Below, piece by piece: positions 20,032-29,849 of a DNA stretch of 64,000 nt (position 1 is its first letter; each line of letters begins with the position of its first letter). The position numbers and the translations under genes are program-made. Under the pieces are notes generated by a model. The model was given only the letters and a program-made list of their open reading frames with translations, was not told the DNA's origin and searched no databases. The DNA is from Agrobacterium vitis (GTDB lineage Bacteria; Pseudomonadota; Alphaproteobacteria; Rhizobiales; Rhizobiaceae): NCBI RefSeq assembly GCF_014926405.1, contig NZ_JACXXJ020000005.1, positions 3,577,001 to 3,641,000 of the forward strand, read 5' to 3'.

Positions 20032-20793
20032 ATGCATGTGGATATAGTCGATCTCCGTCAGTTCTATCACACCATGCTTGGCCATGCTGCCGAGCAATCC
20101 ATTACCATGGCGCTGTCGTCGCTCTGGGCGCGGCTGCCGGAGGAGCGGCTGGTGGGGCTGGGCTATTCGGTGCCGTACCTGGATCGGTTTCGGGCCGATA
20201 CCGAACGCACATTCGCCTTCATGCCTGCCGGACAAGGCGCGGTGAACTGGCCGCCGGGTGAGCTGTCGGCCACGTCGCTGGTGTTCGATGAGGAACTGCC
20301 GCTGCCCGACAGTTCCATCGACCGGGTTTTGATGGTCCATTCCCTGGAATTTGCCGAGAATCCGCGCGAGACGCTCAAGGAAATCTGGCGGGTTCTGGCA
20401 CCGGGTGGGCGGTTGGTCATGGTTGTGCCCAATCGTCGCGGGGTCTGGGCGCGGATGGAGCATACGCCTTTTGGCTCCGGTCGCCCCTATTCTCGGGGCC
20501 AGTTGACGGCGCTGCTGCGCGAGACCAATTTTACGCCGGGAGCCAGCACGGAGGCATTGTTTTTCCCTCCATCGAAGCTCAGAACCATGTTGAAAATGCA
20601 TAGTGCCTTCGAGCGCTTCGGTCGCATGCTGTCACCGGCTTTTGCCGGCGTTATTGTTGTCGAGGCGCAAAAGCGGCTCTATCAGGGGTTGCCGGTTGCC
20701 ATGCGCGCATCGCGACGTGTCTTTGCTCCGGTTTTGAGCCCACAGGGCGTGCCAACCACACGCCAGACCCTCTTGCCGCCCTCGACAAAATAG
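20032..20793 (+). CDS. Class I SAM-dependent methyltransferase
   Basis: 253 residues. A Methyltransf_11-type domain lies at the centre ([23 protein letters not shown] and [15 protein letters not shown]), but the usual N-terminal GxGxG SAM loop is degenerate ([12 protein letters not shown]), which is common in this alphaproteobacterial group. The C-terminal third is a family-specific extension. Substrate unknown. It is divergent from gloB, an arrangement I recall in other rhizobia. It precedes hisC by 71 nt. Confidence 0.8.
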   Translation: MHVDIVDLRQFYHTMLGHAAEQSITMALSSLWARLPEERLVGLGYSVPYLDRFRADTERTFAFMPAGQGAVNWPPGELSATSLVFDEELPLPDSSIDRVLMVHSLEFAENPRETLKEIWRVLAPGGRLVMVVPNRRGVWARMEHTPFGSGRPYSRGQLTALLRETNFTPGASTEALFFPPSKLRTMLKMHSAFERFGRMLSPAFAGVIVVEAQKRLYQGLPVAMRASRRVFAPVLSPQGVPTTRQTLLPPSTK

Positions 20794-20864
20794 AGGTTCC
20801 GGGCTACTTGCGTAAATTGTTTGAACCGGATCAGGTTCAAGGTCAGAATCAGGAAATCGCGTCA

Positions 20865-21971
20865 ATGAGCAGCACCATGAACCAGCCCGTTCCACGCCCG
20901 GGGATCCTCGATATTGCCGCCTATGTTCCCGGTAAGGAACATGCCCCTGGCGTTGCGAAAGTGTTCAAGCTCTCATCGAACGAGACGCCGCTGGGACCAA
21001 GCCCGAAGGCCATCGAGGCATTTAAGGCGGGTGCTGCCAATCTGGAGCTTTATCCCGATGGCCAGGCTGTGAAGCTGCGGGAGGCGATTGCCAGTGCGCA
21101 CGGGCTGAACCCGGCCAATATTCTTTGCGGCAATGGTTCGGACGAGCTGCTCGGCCTGCTCTGCCATGTCTATCTGGGCACGGGCGACGAGGCTGTTATC
21201 ACCGAGCATGGTTTCCTGGTCTACCGTATTCAGATCATGGCGGCAGGTGCCACGCCGGTCACGGTCAAGGAGCAGGATTGCCGCGTCGATGTCGATGCCA
21301 TTCTTGCGGCAGTGACGGACAAGACGCGGATGGTGTTCATCGCCAATCCTGGCAACCCGACGGGGACCTATGTGCCGGGTGCCGATATTCGCCGTCTGGT
21401 CGCTGGTCTGCCGAAACATGTGCTGCTGGTGCTGGATGCGGCCTATGCCGAATATGTTCGTCGTAACGATTACGAAGCCGGGCTGGAAATCGTTTCTGAA
21501 AACCGCAATGTGGTGATGACCCGCACCTTCTCTAAAATCCACGGGCTGGCAGCGCTGCGGATCGGCTGGATGTATGGTCCGGCTGCCATTCTCGATGCCC
21601 TGAACCGGGTGCGCGGACCGTTCAACATGAATGCCCCGGCGATTTCGGCGGGGGCTGCTGCCATTCTTGACCGTGATTTTGCCGATAAGGCTGTGGATTT
21701 CAATCTCGAGTGGCTGGACCGGTTGACGGAAGCCTTCGAGGGGATCGGCTTGAAGGTTACGCCGTCGGTCACCAATTTCCTGCTCATCCATTTTCCCGAT
21801 GTTGATGGCAAGCGGGCGCCGGAGGCCGATGACTTCCTGACCAGCCGTGGCTACATCCTGCGGGCGGTCAAGGGATATGGCTTTGCCAATTCCCTGCGCA
21901 TGTCAATCGGCACGCCGGAGGCCAATCTTGGCGTGATGGATGCCCTGACCGAATTTATGGGCAAGCCGTGA
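20865..21971 (+). CDS. hisC: Histidinol-phosphate aminotransferase
   Basis: PLP enzyme, 368 residues, converting imidazole-acetol phosphate to histidinol phosphate; in bacteria with this gene order it may also transaminate prephenate or aromatic keto acids. [30 protein letters not shown] and the Schiff-base lysine in [15 protein letters not shown] (K224) are present. The start at 20865 follows AGGAAA; a second ATG four codons on is possible. The stop overlaps tyrC, which suggests a shared task in aromatic amino-acid synthesis. Confidence 0.92.
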   Translation: MSSTMNQPVPRPGILDIAAYVPGKEHAPGVAKVFKLSSNETPLGPSPKAIEAFKAGAANLELYPDGQAVKLREAIASAHGLNPANILCGNGSDELLGLLCHVYLGTGDEAVITEHGFLVYRIQIMAAGATPVTVKEQDCRVDVDAILAAVTDKTRMVFIANPGNPTGTYVPGADIRRLVAGLPKHVLLVLDAAYAEYVRRNDYEAGLEIVSENRNVVMTRTFSKIHGLAALRIGWMYGPAAILDALNRVRGPFNMNAPAISAGAAAILDRDFADKAVDFNLEWLDRLTEAFEGIGLKVTPSVTNFLLIHFPDVDGKRAPEADDFLTSRGYILRAVKGYGFANSLRMSIGTPEANLGVMDALTEFMGKP

Positions 21972-22906
21972 TGGCCAGCATTCAGTTTGACCGGATTGCC
22001 CTGATCGGCATCGGCCTGATCGGCTCTTCCATTGCCCGTGATGTGCGTGCGCTTGGCCTGGCGCGCGAGATCGTCGTCTCAACCCGCTCAGTGGATACTT
22101 TGCGGCGAGCCGAGGAATTGCAGCTTGGGGATCGCTATACGACGTCGGCTGCCGAGGCGGTTGCAGGGGCCGATCTGGTGATCGTTTCTGTACCGGTCGG
22201 GGCGTCCGAAGCGGTGGCCATCCAGATTGCGTCGCATCTTGCGCCGGGAGCTATCGTCACAGACGTGGGGTCCACCAAAGCCTCTGTCATTGCGCAAATG
22301 GCGCCGCATATGCCGGATCATGTGCATTTCATTCCGGGCCATCCGCTGGCTGGCACGGAGAAATCTGGCCCCGATGCCGGTTTTGTCGGGTTGTTCAATG
22401 GACGCTGGTGCATTTTCACACCGCTGGAGAATACGGATCAGCAGGCGATTGACCGGCTCAAGCGTTTTTGGGAAGCACTGGGCTCGCGCGTCGATGAAAT
22501 GGACCCGCTGCACCATGACAAGGTATTGGCGATCGTTTCGCATCTTCCGCATATCATCGCCTATAATATCGTCGGCACCGCGGATGATCTCGAAGCTGTG
22601 ACGGAATCGGAAGTCATCAAATATTCCGCCTCCGGTTTTCGCGATTTTACCCGTCTGGCGGCGTCCGATCCCACCATGTGGCGCGATGTCTGCCTGCACA
22701 ACAAGGACGCCATTCTGGAAATGCTGGCGCGGTTTTCAGAAGACCTCGCCTATCTGCAACGGGCGATCCGTTGGGGGGAGGGCGATAAACTGTTCGAACT
22801 GTTCACCCGCACCCGCACCATACGTCGCTCGATCATCGACGCGGGCCAGGATGTGGACGTGCCGGATTTCGGCCGTCATGGGTTGGATGGCAAGACGAAC
22901 GGGTAG
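21971..22906 (+). CDS. tyrC: Prephenate/arogenate dehydrogenase
   Basis: NAD(P)-dependent oxidative decarboxylase of the TyrA/TyrC family, 311 residues, giving 4-hydroxyphenylpyruvate or tyrosine. The nucleotide site is GIGLIGSS; DVGSTKASV, PGHPLAGTEKSGP and the catalytic His in SHLPHIIAY follow. The ATG at 21971 shares its A with the hisC TGA; a GTG at 21968 is an alternative start. There is no ACT domain. The neighbouring DUF2125 gene converges, 17 nt away. Confidence 0.92.
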   Translation: MASIQFDRIALIGIGLIGSSIARDVRALGLAREIVVSTRSVDTLRRAEELQLGDRYTTSAAEAVAGADLVIVSVPVGASEAVAIQIASHLAPGAIVTDVGSTKASVIAQMAPHMPDHVHFIPGHPLAGTEKSGPDAGFVGLFNGRWCIFTPLENTDQQAIDRLKRFWEALGSRVDEMDPLHHDKVLAIVSHLPHIIAYNIVGTADDLEAVTESEVIKYSASGFRDFTRLAASDPTMWRDVCLHNKDAILEMLARFSEDLAYLQRAIRWGEGDKLFELFTRTRTIRRSIIDAGQDVDVPDFGRHGLDGKTNG

Positions 22907-22923
22907 ACCGTCTGGCACCCGGT

Positions 22924-23937
22924 TCAGATCGGCGGGATATTGCCAAGCGGGATGAAGCCCAGAACCACGACGCCATTGGTGATCTGAAGGGTCACCTGGC
23001 CCTGGTTCTGGCCGAGGAAGACAGCCTTCAACCCCTTGGCGGCCATCCGGGCGATGTCCTTGGTTTCGGGATAGGCGGCAATCACCAGGTCGCGCCAGGC
23101 ATCGACCTTGCCGATTTCCAGCTTGAGCGTGCCATTGGCAAGGCCGGCGTTATCTATGGAAATCGGTCCACTGGCGGTGATCGTCCTGCCTTGGCCCATA
23201 TCGATTTGCAGATTGCGGATGTCGCCGCTTAGACCCCGCAATTCTATGGGTTCAGGATGTTCGATATCGAGGGCGCGGGCCTGGCCAAGTAATTTCACGT
23301 CCAACTGTGCGGCCATGGGCGGCAGATCGGGGTTACGGTCGTCCTGGCCAAAATCCATTCCGGTCAGGCGGGCGGTTCCCACAAGATCCTCGCCATCGCG
23401 TTGCAGTCGCGTCCGGCTCTCAGTGGCGTCGATCCTCAGAACCCGACCGGAGAGTGCATCGGTCAGGTTGGCCTGCAATTTCTGGATCACGCTTGCTGAC
23501 GAATCGACGCCGTTCATGCCGAGCGACAGAGTGGAGCGAAAGCTGTCCCACTGAAAAGCACCGGCAAGCCCGGTGGAGGTTTGCAGAATGGCAGGCCCGT
23601 CGATTTCCCATTTGATTCTGCCGGGCCGGAAAATTTCGGCCGATGACCGGAAAGCACCTGATGACCCGGTAATACCGTTGCGGCTGTCGTTGACCGATAC
23701 TTTGGTGCAATTCAATCCGATATGCAGCGGAAAACCACTCATCCGCATTCCCGGGCAATCGAGGGCAGAGGCCAGCGGATTATCGCCGTCAAAGGCATGT
23801 TCGAGTTTCGTCGTGGCGTAATTGGCAGCGGCGAACCAGCCTGCGGTGTAGAGGATACCGAGCAGGACAAGGACAATGCCCACCACGAGAACTCGCGATC
23901 TCTTCCGTGGTCTCTTCGTCCGGCTGGACATGGCCAT
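22924..23937 (-). CDS. DUF2125-family membrane-anchored protein
   Basis: 337 residues: a basic N-terminus (RTKRPRKRSR), one transmembrane helix (VLVVGIVLVLLGILYTAGWF), then a large periplasmic beta-rich domain with the DUF2125 opening CPGMRMSGFPLHIGLNC. The start at 23937 has GGAGAAG six bases upstream and beats both the ATG two codons later and a longer in-frame opening at 24009. Function is not established; the fold is reminiscent of AsmA-like or lipid-handling proteins, which is inference only. Confidence 0.82.
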   Translation of the reverse strand: MAMSSRTKRPRKRSRVLVVGIVLVLLGILYTAGWFAAANYATTKLEHAFDGDNPLASALDCPGMRMSGFPLHIGLNCTKVSVNDSRNGITGSSGAFRSSAEIFRPGRIKWEIDGPAILQTSTGLAGAFQWDSFRSTLSLGMNGVDSSASVIQKLQANLTDALSGRVLRIDATESRTRLQRDGEDLVGTARLTGMDFGQDDRNPDLPPMAAQLDVKLLGQARALDIEHPEPIELRGLSGDIRNLQIDMGQGRTITASGPISIDNAGLANGTLKLEIGKVDAWRDLVIAAYPETKDIARMAAKGLKAVFLGQNQGQVTLQITNGVVVLGFIPLGNIPPI

Positions 23938-24109
23938 GCGCTTCTCCAATTGTCTTCCATTTTGCCCAGCGGTCACTGAAGCGACTTTTGAGTCATCAGA
24001 GCCCAGCACCGGTTATCAGTGCAAAGACTGCTGTAAAAATTCATTTCTGCTGGATAATTTCAACCCGAACCTATCAGAATTCGAGAATGAGACAGCAGGA
24101 GCGAGCATT

Positions 24110-24649
24110 ATGACGTGCGATATGGACGAATTTTGGGTGTTTGGCTACGGATCTTTGATGTGGAATCCCGGCTTTGTCCATGAAGAACGGCAGGGTGCCA
24201 GGGCCCACGGGTTTCGCCGCTCCCTTTGTGTTCGATCTTTCGTGCATCGTGGCACCGAACAGACGCCCGGTCTGGTTCTGGGGCTGGATCGCGGCGGTTC
24301 CTGCCACGGTGTGGCGTTTCGCGTCAGTCCATCGGCATGGACGCAAACGCTGGACTATTTGCGAGCGCGGGAACTGGTGACGATGGTCTATCAGGAAAGA
24401 ACGTTGCGCTTGCAATTGTCTGATGGACGGCGGGTGCTTGGCGTTGGTTATGTGGTGGACCGAAACCACCGTCAATATGCGGGAGCGATTACCGTTGAGG
24501 AGGCGGTACAGGTTACCGCGCAGGCCAGCGGCCAGTCGGGTGATAACCGGGCCTATGTCGAGAATACCGTGGAACACCTGCGCAGCATAGGCATCCGTGA
24601 TCATTGGCTGGAACACGTGGTCAAGGGACTGAACAAACCGACGCTATGA
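24110..24649 (+). CDS. Gamma-glutamylcyclotransferase, ChaC family
   Basis: 179 residues. ChaC enzymes cleave glutathione to 5-oxoproline and Cys-Gly. The family start FWVFGYGSLMWNPGF gives the YGSLMW substrate loop, and the catalytic Glu falls in the RARELVTMVYQE region, a slight departure from the usual YLxxRE. AGGAG eight bases before the ATG fixes the start; the 78-codon longer in-frame opening has no resemblance. Its last 6 nt overlap the convergent plsC-like gene. Confidence 0.85.
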   Translation: MTCDMDEFWVFGYGSLMWNPGFVHEERQGARAHGFRRSLCVRSFVHRGTEQTPGLVLGLDRGGSCHGVAFRVSPSAWTQTLDYLRARELVTMVYQERTLRLQLSDGRRVLGVGYVVDRNHRQYAGAITVEEAVQVTAQASGQSGDNRAYVENTVEHLRSIGIRDHWLEHVVKGLNKPTL

Positions 24650-25447
24650 CGGGTTCTTGGCCTGTTCCTGCGCTCTCATGGTTTCAAGACGGTGTTTGGC
24701 GGTCGGCGGCATGGGGAGACCCGGATTGGTCTGGGCGGCCTCCAGCAGCAGTGCATCGCTGGCAGTCTCCAGCTGGCGGGTCAATGTTTCAAAAAATGCA
24801 TCGGGCTTCATTCCCGGCTGGATGGGGGGAAGGATACGAATCTTGTAATGCCCGGGATAGCGCATCAGGCTGCGCCGCGGCCAGAACAGGCCGGCATGCA
24901 TGGCAACCGGCACGACCGGCACTTTGAGGTCGCGGTAAAGCCGGGCGATGCCGAATTTATATTCAGGGTCGGCGCCGGGCGGGCGTCTTGTCCCCTCGGG
25001 ATAGATGACCAATTGACGGCCGTTGCGCACTTCCACGGCGGCACGCTGCATGACCTTGACCATTTCCTTACCCCGTCCACCGCGATTGACCGGGATCATG
25101 TTCTGCTTGGCGGCATACCAGCCGAAGAACGGAATCCACATCAATTCCCGCTTGAGGATATAGACCGGATCGTCCAGCCAGGGCAGAAGCGCATAGGTAT
25201 CCCAGAAGGATTGGTGCTTCGGCGCGAGGATGTAGCCGGAGTGCGGGATATTCTCCAGGCCTTCAATTTCGAATGTCGTGCCGACCACGGTTTTCATCAG
25301 CCAATGACTGAATCGCGCCCATGTCTTGGGGACGGAATAGGCTATTTTGCGCGGCAAGATGAAATAGATCGGCGCGGCCAAGACCATCCAGAGGATCAGG
25401 CAGGCATAGAACAGCACGTTGAAAACATGGGACCGCAAAGCAAGCAT
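24644..25447 (-). CDS. plsC: 1-acyl-sn-glycerol-3-phosphate acyltransferase
   Basis: Membrane acyltransferase, 267 residues, making phosphatidic acid from lysophosphatidate. An N-terminal hydrophobic helix pair is followed by the catalytic HQSFWD (H78, D83), the acceptor motif PVNRGGRG and the PEGTR block. The start at 25447 (MLALRSHVFNVLFYACLILW) is chosen because the sequence upstream in frame is not family-like. In the same direction as the YdcF gene, 79 nt downstream of it. Rhizobia can carry several paralogues, so this may not be the main PlsC. Confidence 0.87.
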   Translation of the reverse strand: MLALRSHVFNVLFYACLILWMVLAAPIYFILPRKIAYSVPKTWARFSHWLMKTVVGTTFEIEGLENIPHSGYILAPKHQSFWDTYALLPWLDDPVYILKRELMWIPFFGWYAAKQNMIPVNRGGRGKEMVKVMQRAAVEVRNGRQLVIYPEGTRRPPGADPEYKFGIARLYRDLKVPVVPVAMHAGLFWPRRSLMRYPGHYKIRILPPIQPGMKPDAFFETLTRQLETASDALLLEAAQTNPGLPMPPTAKHRLETMRAQEQAKNPS

Positions 25448-25526
25448 GAAGATATTCCGCCGACAGATGGCCCTGCCTATACGAATTTTCCAATAAGAGG
25501 AAGATGGTTCGGCATCGCAGGTCCGA

Positions 25527-26243
25527 CTAGCTTTGGGAGGATTGCTGCGATGCATTGCCAGGCGTGCGAAGCCCCTGCCAATTGTCCCAGCCGCCGAGAT
25601 CGCGGGTATAGGCAATGAGGATCTTGACGTATTCCGACATCAGCGTACGCAGCGCATTGGGATCGGCATACCAGGCCCTGGTGCGCAAATCGGCGGTGAC
25701 GACTGGATAGGGAATAAACTGGGTTTCATGATCTGTACGGCGCAATTCCATCAAGCTGCGGCGCATATGGTAATTGCTGGTGACGACCAGAACCGAGGAA
25801 AAGCCCTTGTCGTGGATCCACTGGGCGGTTTCATTGGCATTGCCGATGGTGTCGATGGCGCGGTAGCCCATGTCCACACAGCAGGCAAACAGATCGGGCG
25901 AGGCTTGCGTCATTTTGCGGATCGTCGCGGGCGAAGTCGATGGATGGACCCCTGAGATCAACAGTCGCCGTCCCGATCCCTTGCGCAGCAGGTCGACAGC
26001 CTGGTCGATGCGCTGATAACCACCCGTCAGCACGACGATGGCATCAGCCTTGGGCTCAGCAGGCGGCATCATCGCTGTGACGTCATCGGCAAAATGCAGG
26101 AAGCCAGCGACAAGACAGGCCATCAACAGGAGAATGGCATAGCCTCCATAGCGAAGCAGGCGGCGCAGCGGTGCCTGCCGATGGAATAGTTTGGCGGTCC
26201 GGCTGCCTCGATCCTTATCAGGGTCTGCTTGGCGCATTATCAT
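25527..26243 (-). CDS. YdcF/SanA-family (DUF218) membrane protein
   Basis: About 238 residues with one N-terminal transmembrane helix (YAILLLMACLVAGFLHFADD) and a DUF218 domain facing the periplasm. ADAIVVLTGG, DQAVDLLRKG, RRLLISGVHP, DTIGNANETA and VLVVTSNYHMRRS follow the family order. Relatives affect envelope integrity (ElyC, SanA). The start is uncertain: ATGs at 26267, 26243 and 26237 are all in frame, and the earliest would put the start codon inside the hairpin at 26268-26289. It lies downstream of ftsX on the same strand. Confidence 0.82.
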   Translation of the reverse strand: MIMRQADPDKDRGSRTAKLFHRQAPLRRLLRYGGYAILLLMACLVAGFLHFADDVTAMMPPAEPKADAIVVLTGGYQRIDQAVDLLRKGSGRRLLISGVHPSTSPATIRKMTQASPDLFACCVDMGYRAIDTIGNANETAQWIHDKGFSSVLVVTSNYHMRRSLMELRRTDHETQFIPYPVVTADLRTRAWYADPNALRTLMSEYVKILIAYTRDLGGWDNWQGLRTPGNASQQSSQS

Positions 26244-26267
26244 TGCTCGTGGGTAATGGGACTGCAT

Positions 26268-26289
26268 CGAGGATGCTGGTGCATCCTCG
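26268..26289. repeat. GGATGC-type hairpin repeat, copy 3
   Basis: CGAGGATGC and GCATCCTCG are perfect 9-bp arms around a TGGT loop, between ftsX and the YdcF gene. It could end ftsEX transcription or lie in the YdcF leader. Confidence 0.65.
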
Positions 26290-26310
26290 CATCGAGGACG
26301 TATAAAAAGA

Positions 26311-27369
26311 TCATTCGGGTGGCAACCCGCCACTGCGGCTGGGGTCCGACCTGATCTGGTCGATTTCATAGATGGCACGCATCACAGTCAACCTGGCCGT
26401 GACCGTTGTCAGCAGAGCAATAACGATCATCGTGGCGAAAATACCGAGATAGCCGGTAAAGCCGATTTCGAACCGGCCAAACATGGCGGTGGCCTGATCG
26501 GCTTGCGGTGTGGCGAGCGTATTGTCCTGCCAGATACTGGCCAGCGCGAACAGGCCGGCTGCGGCAAGCCCGCCAGCTGCGGAGCCCTTTAGGCTGATCT
26601 TCAGAAAATGCTTCTGAAATTCCCGCGCCACGAACAGGCTTTCGGCACCGACGAAATGCAGGACCTCGATAATATGCCGATTGCCGGACAAGGCGCCGCG
26701 CGTTGCAAAAATCACCGTCAGCACCATGGCGGTAAACACCAGGATCAGCAGGCCAAAGCCAATCAGCACCGTGGTGCGGGCCATCGATACCAGGCGATCC
26801 ACCCAGGTGCGGTGATCATCAAGCGAGGCCTGGGGGATCTGCGAGGTCAAAAGATCCCGCATGGCGGCGAAGTCAGGCGGATTGTTCTCGTCAATGGTGA
26901 TAATGACCAGCCGAGGCACCGGCAGGTCGTTGATATCCAGTCCGGTGCCGAGCCAGGGTTCCAGCAGACGGGCCGTTGCGGCTTCGTCGACGATCTGTCC
27001 GGTCTTGGTGCCGACGAAGGTCAGCGCCAGGTCCTTGGCTTTCGTCAAAGCCTCATCCATGTTGACAGTGTCGTCCGGCTTGATCTGGATCGTCACCTCG
27101 CGGGAGATCTGGCTTTGCCAGCTCGCCGCCGTTCCGCGGATCATCGACACAGCGCCAAGCGTCAGACAGGCAAGGAACGCCATAATAGCGATCACCACCA
27201 TCAGCGCATTGCCCTGGATGTTGGAGGGTGGCAGGATGGGGCCGGTGGGGCGCACCTGCATTTCCACCCGCCTTTGTGCCTTGGCCCGCTCCGGCGCTGG
27301 GCTCTTGGCCGGTGGCGGGGTCATGGGTATTTTTTTCGGCGGCTGCGGCGCGGATTTGCGGTCATTCAT
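26311..27369 (-). CDS. ftsX: Cell-division permease FtsX
   Basis: 352 residues. FtsX is the membrane half of FtsEX, which links ATP hydrolysis at the division ring to activation of cell-wall amidases outside. A long Pro/Lys-rich cytoplasmic N-terminus (1-55) precedes helix 1 (ALMVVIAIMAFLACLTLGAV), a periplasmic domain up to about 190 and three C-terminal helices with the MacB-like fold. It overlaps ftsE by 8 nt. Confidence 0.92.
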   Translation of the reverse strand: MNDRKSAPQPPKKIPMTPPPAKSPAPERAKAQRRVEMQVRPTGPILPPSNIQGNALMVVIAIMAFLACLTLGAVSMIRGTAASWQSQISREVTIQIKPDDTVNMDEALTKAKDLALTFVGTKTGQIVDEAATARLLEPWLGTGLDINDLPVPRLVIITIDENNPPDFAAMRDLLTSQIPQASLDDHRTWVDRLVSMARTTVLIGFGLLILVFTAMVLTVIFATRGALSGNRHIIEVLHFVGAESLFVAREFQKHFLKISLKGSAAGGLAAAGLFALASIWQDNTLATPQADQATAMFGRFEIGFTGYLGIFATMIVIALLTTVTARLTVMRAIYEIDQIRSDPSRSGGLPPE

Positions 27370-28021
27370 AAATATCGAGCCGCCCTTCAGTCAGGATCAT
27401 CCGCCGCGCATCGACCTGATCCATCAGGGTCAGGTCATGGGTGGCGATCACCACGGCGGTGCCCAGCCGGTTCAGCTCCAGAAACAGGCTGAGCAGGCGG
27501 CGCGCCATCGGCGGATCGACATTGCCGGTGGGCTCGTCGGCCAGCAGCACTTCGGGCCGGTCGATCAGGGCTCTGGCAATCGCGACGCGCTGCTTTTCTC
27601 CGCCCGACAGGATGGGCGGCAGAACGTTGATGCGCTCACCCAGCCCCACCCATTTCAACAGTTCCAGCACGTCCTGCTTATAGCTCGCCTCGTCCTTGCC
27701 GCGAACCCGCAGCGGCAACGCGACATTTTCATAGGTCGTCAAATGGTCGAGCAATTGGAAATCCTGGAAGACGATGCCGACCCGGCGGCGCAGCAAAGGC
27801 AATTCATCGCGTGGAATCTGGGTAATATCACGACCGAAACTGCGAATCAGGCCACGTGTCGGTTTCAGCGACATGAACAGCAGGCGCAAAAGCGTAGTCT
27901 TGCCAGCACCCGACGGCCCGGTCAGGAACTGGAAGGAGCGCTTGGGGATGTCAAAGGTCAGGTCGCGGAGGATTTCAGGCCCCATCCCATATCGCAGGCC
28001 GACATTTTCGAAGTGGATCAA
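27362..28021 (-). CDS. ftsE: Cell-division ATP-binding protein FtsE
   Basis: ABC ATPase of 219 residues. The Walker A motif GPSGAGKTT, the Q-loop, the signature LSGGEKQRVAIARA and Walker B VLLADEPTGN are intact. The reading frame begins at a TTG (28021): no ATG or GTG precedes the conserved opening MIHFENVGLRYG, so initiation may be deliberately weak. Coupled to ftsX by overlap. It is divergent from the membrane protein at 28303. Confidence 0.93.
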   Translation of the reverse strand: MIHFENVGLRYGMGPEILRDLTFDIPKRSFQFLTGPSGAGKTTLLRLLFMSLKPTRGLIRSFGRDITQIPRDELPLLRRRVGIVFQDFQLLDHLTTYENVALPLRVRGKDEASYKQDVLELLKWVGLGERINVLPPILSGGEKQRVAIARALIDRPEVLLADEPTGNVDPPMARRLLSLFLELNRLGTAVVIATHDLTLMDQVDARRMILTEGRLDIYE

Positions 28022-28135
28022 TGGATAAACCCGGGCTTGAGCCTGTTGACGACTGCTCAGTTCTTAACGGTTCCGGTTACCATTTGGTAAACGCCGCGAT
28101 GTTACGGCGCCAATCCGGCGATTTTTTACAAATCA

Positions 28136-28143
28136 TTAACCAT
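28136..28143 (+). promoter_or_regulatory. Possible CtrA half-site (TTAACCAT)
   Basis: TTAACCAT is the well-known half-site of the cell-cycle regulator CtrA in alphaproteobacteria. It lies between ftsE and the divergent gene at 28303. A second TTAA 7 bp away is absent (the bases there are AATT), so binding is only a possibility. Confidence 0.35.
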
Positions 28144-28302
28144 TCGAATTTACGACTTGAAAGGATAGGTTTCAATGCCCCTTCGTATTCTATCGCATCT
28201 GGCTGGTGCGAAGCTTTCGATCAAGGGTGCTTCATCTGCTTCAATCAAGCCGGGATCGGGGTCACATTTTCCGATATCCGGACTTGCTCTGGCGAGGGTT
28301 TC

Positions 28303-28992
28303 ATGAACGCATTCCGTTTTCGGCCTAAATATGTCGAACCCGATATCGATCTCCTGCCGCCCGAGCGGCCCTATCGGCCCATGCCGCGTCCCGGCTTCCG
28401 GCTGGCGGAAGATGTAAGCGATGCGAAATTCGTCACGGTCGGTGATCCCGTCGGCGCGCTTCGCAGCCGAATCCAGGCGGAAATCAAGACCCCATACCGG
28501 CCACAGGCGCCAGCACCGCAGGGCGTGCTGCATTCTATCGTCAATCATGTTGTCGGGCATGTCGTTCGGTTGGAAAATCGCCTTGGGCAGCTATCGGAAC
28601 GGTCTTTCACCTCGTTGATTGCAGCCCTTGCCGTGCTGATGTTTTTCAGCGCCGGTGGCTTTTGTCTGATTGGCGGCACGGAGGCGGTCCCGGCCAGAAA
28701 CCCGCTCGACATAACCCATGTCAGCCTGACACCGCAAACTGCTGGCGGCATGCCGGTCCTGCTGGTCAACGCGATTGTTGAGAATCATGCCGCGACGACG
28801 CAGGCTCTGCCGGATATAAGGGCGGATCTCTATTCGGAGGGTCGCCTCATTGCCTCCACGCTGATTACCCCGCCCGCGCCGGAAATCGGTATCGGCCATA
28901 GCCGTGGCATTGCGGCCCGACTGCGCCATCCCGGTGGAAAAACACCGGAACTCAAGCTTTCCTTTGCACCTAAGGATGCCTCGCAATCCTGA
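28303..28992 (+). CDS. Hypothetical single-pass membrane protein beside ftsE and hpt
   Basis: 229 residues from the ATG at 28303, which has GAGGG just upstream; an in-frame opening from 28021 has no protein-like features before that. The N-terminal half is Pro-rich and cytoplasmic (DLLPPERPYRPMPRPGF), one helix lies at about 103-125, and the C-terminal part resembles the DUF3426-like extracellular domain (VENHAATTQALPDIRADLYS) seen in other alphaproteobacteria at this position beside ftsE. The usual N-terminal zinc ribbon of DUF3426 proteins is missing. Function unknown. Confidence 0.7.
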   Translation: MNAFRFRPKYVEPDIDLLPPERPYRPMPRPGFRLAEDVSDAKFVTVGDPVGALRSRIQAEIKTPYRPQAPAPQGVLHSIVNHVVGHVVRLENRLGQLSERSFTSLIAALAVLMFFSAGGFCLIGGTEAVPARNPLDITHVSLTPQTAGGMPVLLVNAIVENHAATTQALPDIRADLYSEGRLIASTLITPPAPEIGIGHSRGIAARLRHPGGKTPELKLSFAPKDASQS

Positions 28993-29059
28993 TTGTGCTA
29001 TCGGCAGGGTGAAAGAAAACCTGTCGCCTGAAGATCGGCAGCGAAATCCTGGAGACTCC

Positions 29060-29608
29060 ATGCCTGTCGTTCGCGGAAAAAATATCGAACCTTTGTTCAC
29101 GGCCGAACAGATCGCCGCCCGCAATATCGAGATCGCCAAGGCGATTGTCGATGGTCCTTCCGAGGATCTTCTGGTGATTTCGATCTTGAAAGGCTCGTTT
29201 ATTTTCGCCGCTGACCTGATCCGCGCGCTGCATCATGTCGGCATTGCGCCTGAAGTGGAGTTCATCACCCTGTCCAGCTACGGCACCGGCACGGTGTCGC
29301 AGGGGGTAAAGATCCTCAAGGATATCGACAGCGATGTCCGTGGCCGCAATGTGCTGCTGATCGATGACATTCTGGAATCGGGACGAACCCTGCTGTTTGC
29401 CCGCACGCTGATGTATGAGCGCGGTGCTGCCAATGTCACCATTGCCGTGCTGCTCGACAAGAAGGTCAAGCGCCAGGAAGTGTGCGAAGCTGATTATGTT
29501 GGTTTCGAATGCCCGGATTATTTTGTCGTCGGCTATGGCATGGATGTCGCCCACGCGTTTCGTGAATTGCCTTTTGTCGGTGTTGTTACCGGCGATGCGG
29601 CGTCGTAA
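29060..29608 (+). CDS. hpt: Hypoxanthine phosphoribosyltransferase
   Basis: Purine salvage enzyme, 182 residues, joining hypoxanthine or guanine to PRPP. The PRPP loop VLLIDDILESGRTL, the flexible-loop segment SSYGTGTVSQG and the purine-binding DYFVVGYGMD are all present. The start at 29060 has GGAG upstream and the family opening MPVVRGKNIEPLF. It follows the membrane protein gene by 67 nt and may share its transcript. Confidence 0.93.
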   Translation: MPVVRGKNIEPLFTAEQIAARNIEIAKAIVDGPSEDLLVISILKGSFIFAADLIRALHHVGIAPEVEFITLSSYGTGTVSQGVKILKDIDSDVRGRNVLLIDDILESGRTLLFARTLMYERGAANVTIAVLLDKKVKRQEVCEADYVGFECPDYFVVGYGMDVAHAFRELPFVGVVTGDAAS

Positions 29609-29710
29609 TTTTCGGAAAAATACATTTTACGCAATGGGTTACAACAAAGTTTCTCCGTTACGGGCAATGCTCTGGAATGGGACGGTGTCACGGTCTTCAG
29701 GTAGAAACTA

Positions 29711-29718
29711 TTAACCAT
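29711..29718 (+). promoter_or_regulatory. Possible CtrA half-site upstream of the CpdR-like gene
   Basis: TTAACCAT, 223 nt upstream of the start codon. In Caulobacter cpdR expression is CtrA-dependent, so such a site is expected, but only the half-site is present here. Confidence 0.4.
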
Positions 29719-29833
29719 CCTCTCGTCTTGGCTGCCGGTTGTTTACCTCTCGCAAAGGAAAAACTGGTGATTTGCTTGGGTAATGACAGCGCCACGCATC
29801 CTCTATGATTCGGGGTCGGTGCTGTAACGGCGC

Positions 29834-29849
29834 GGATGCGTGAGCATCC
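29834..29849 (+). repeat. GGATGC-GTGA-GCATCC hairpin repeat, copy 4
   Basis: Perfect 6-bp stem closed by a GTGA loop, 92 nt before the regulator start codon. About 38 bases including the downstream flank match copy 1 at 2315 with few changes. Confidence 0.65.

Noticed and set aside
26608..28090. Long plus-strand frames over ftsX and ftsE
   Set aside because: Antisense shadows of two genes with complete motifs on the minus strand.
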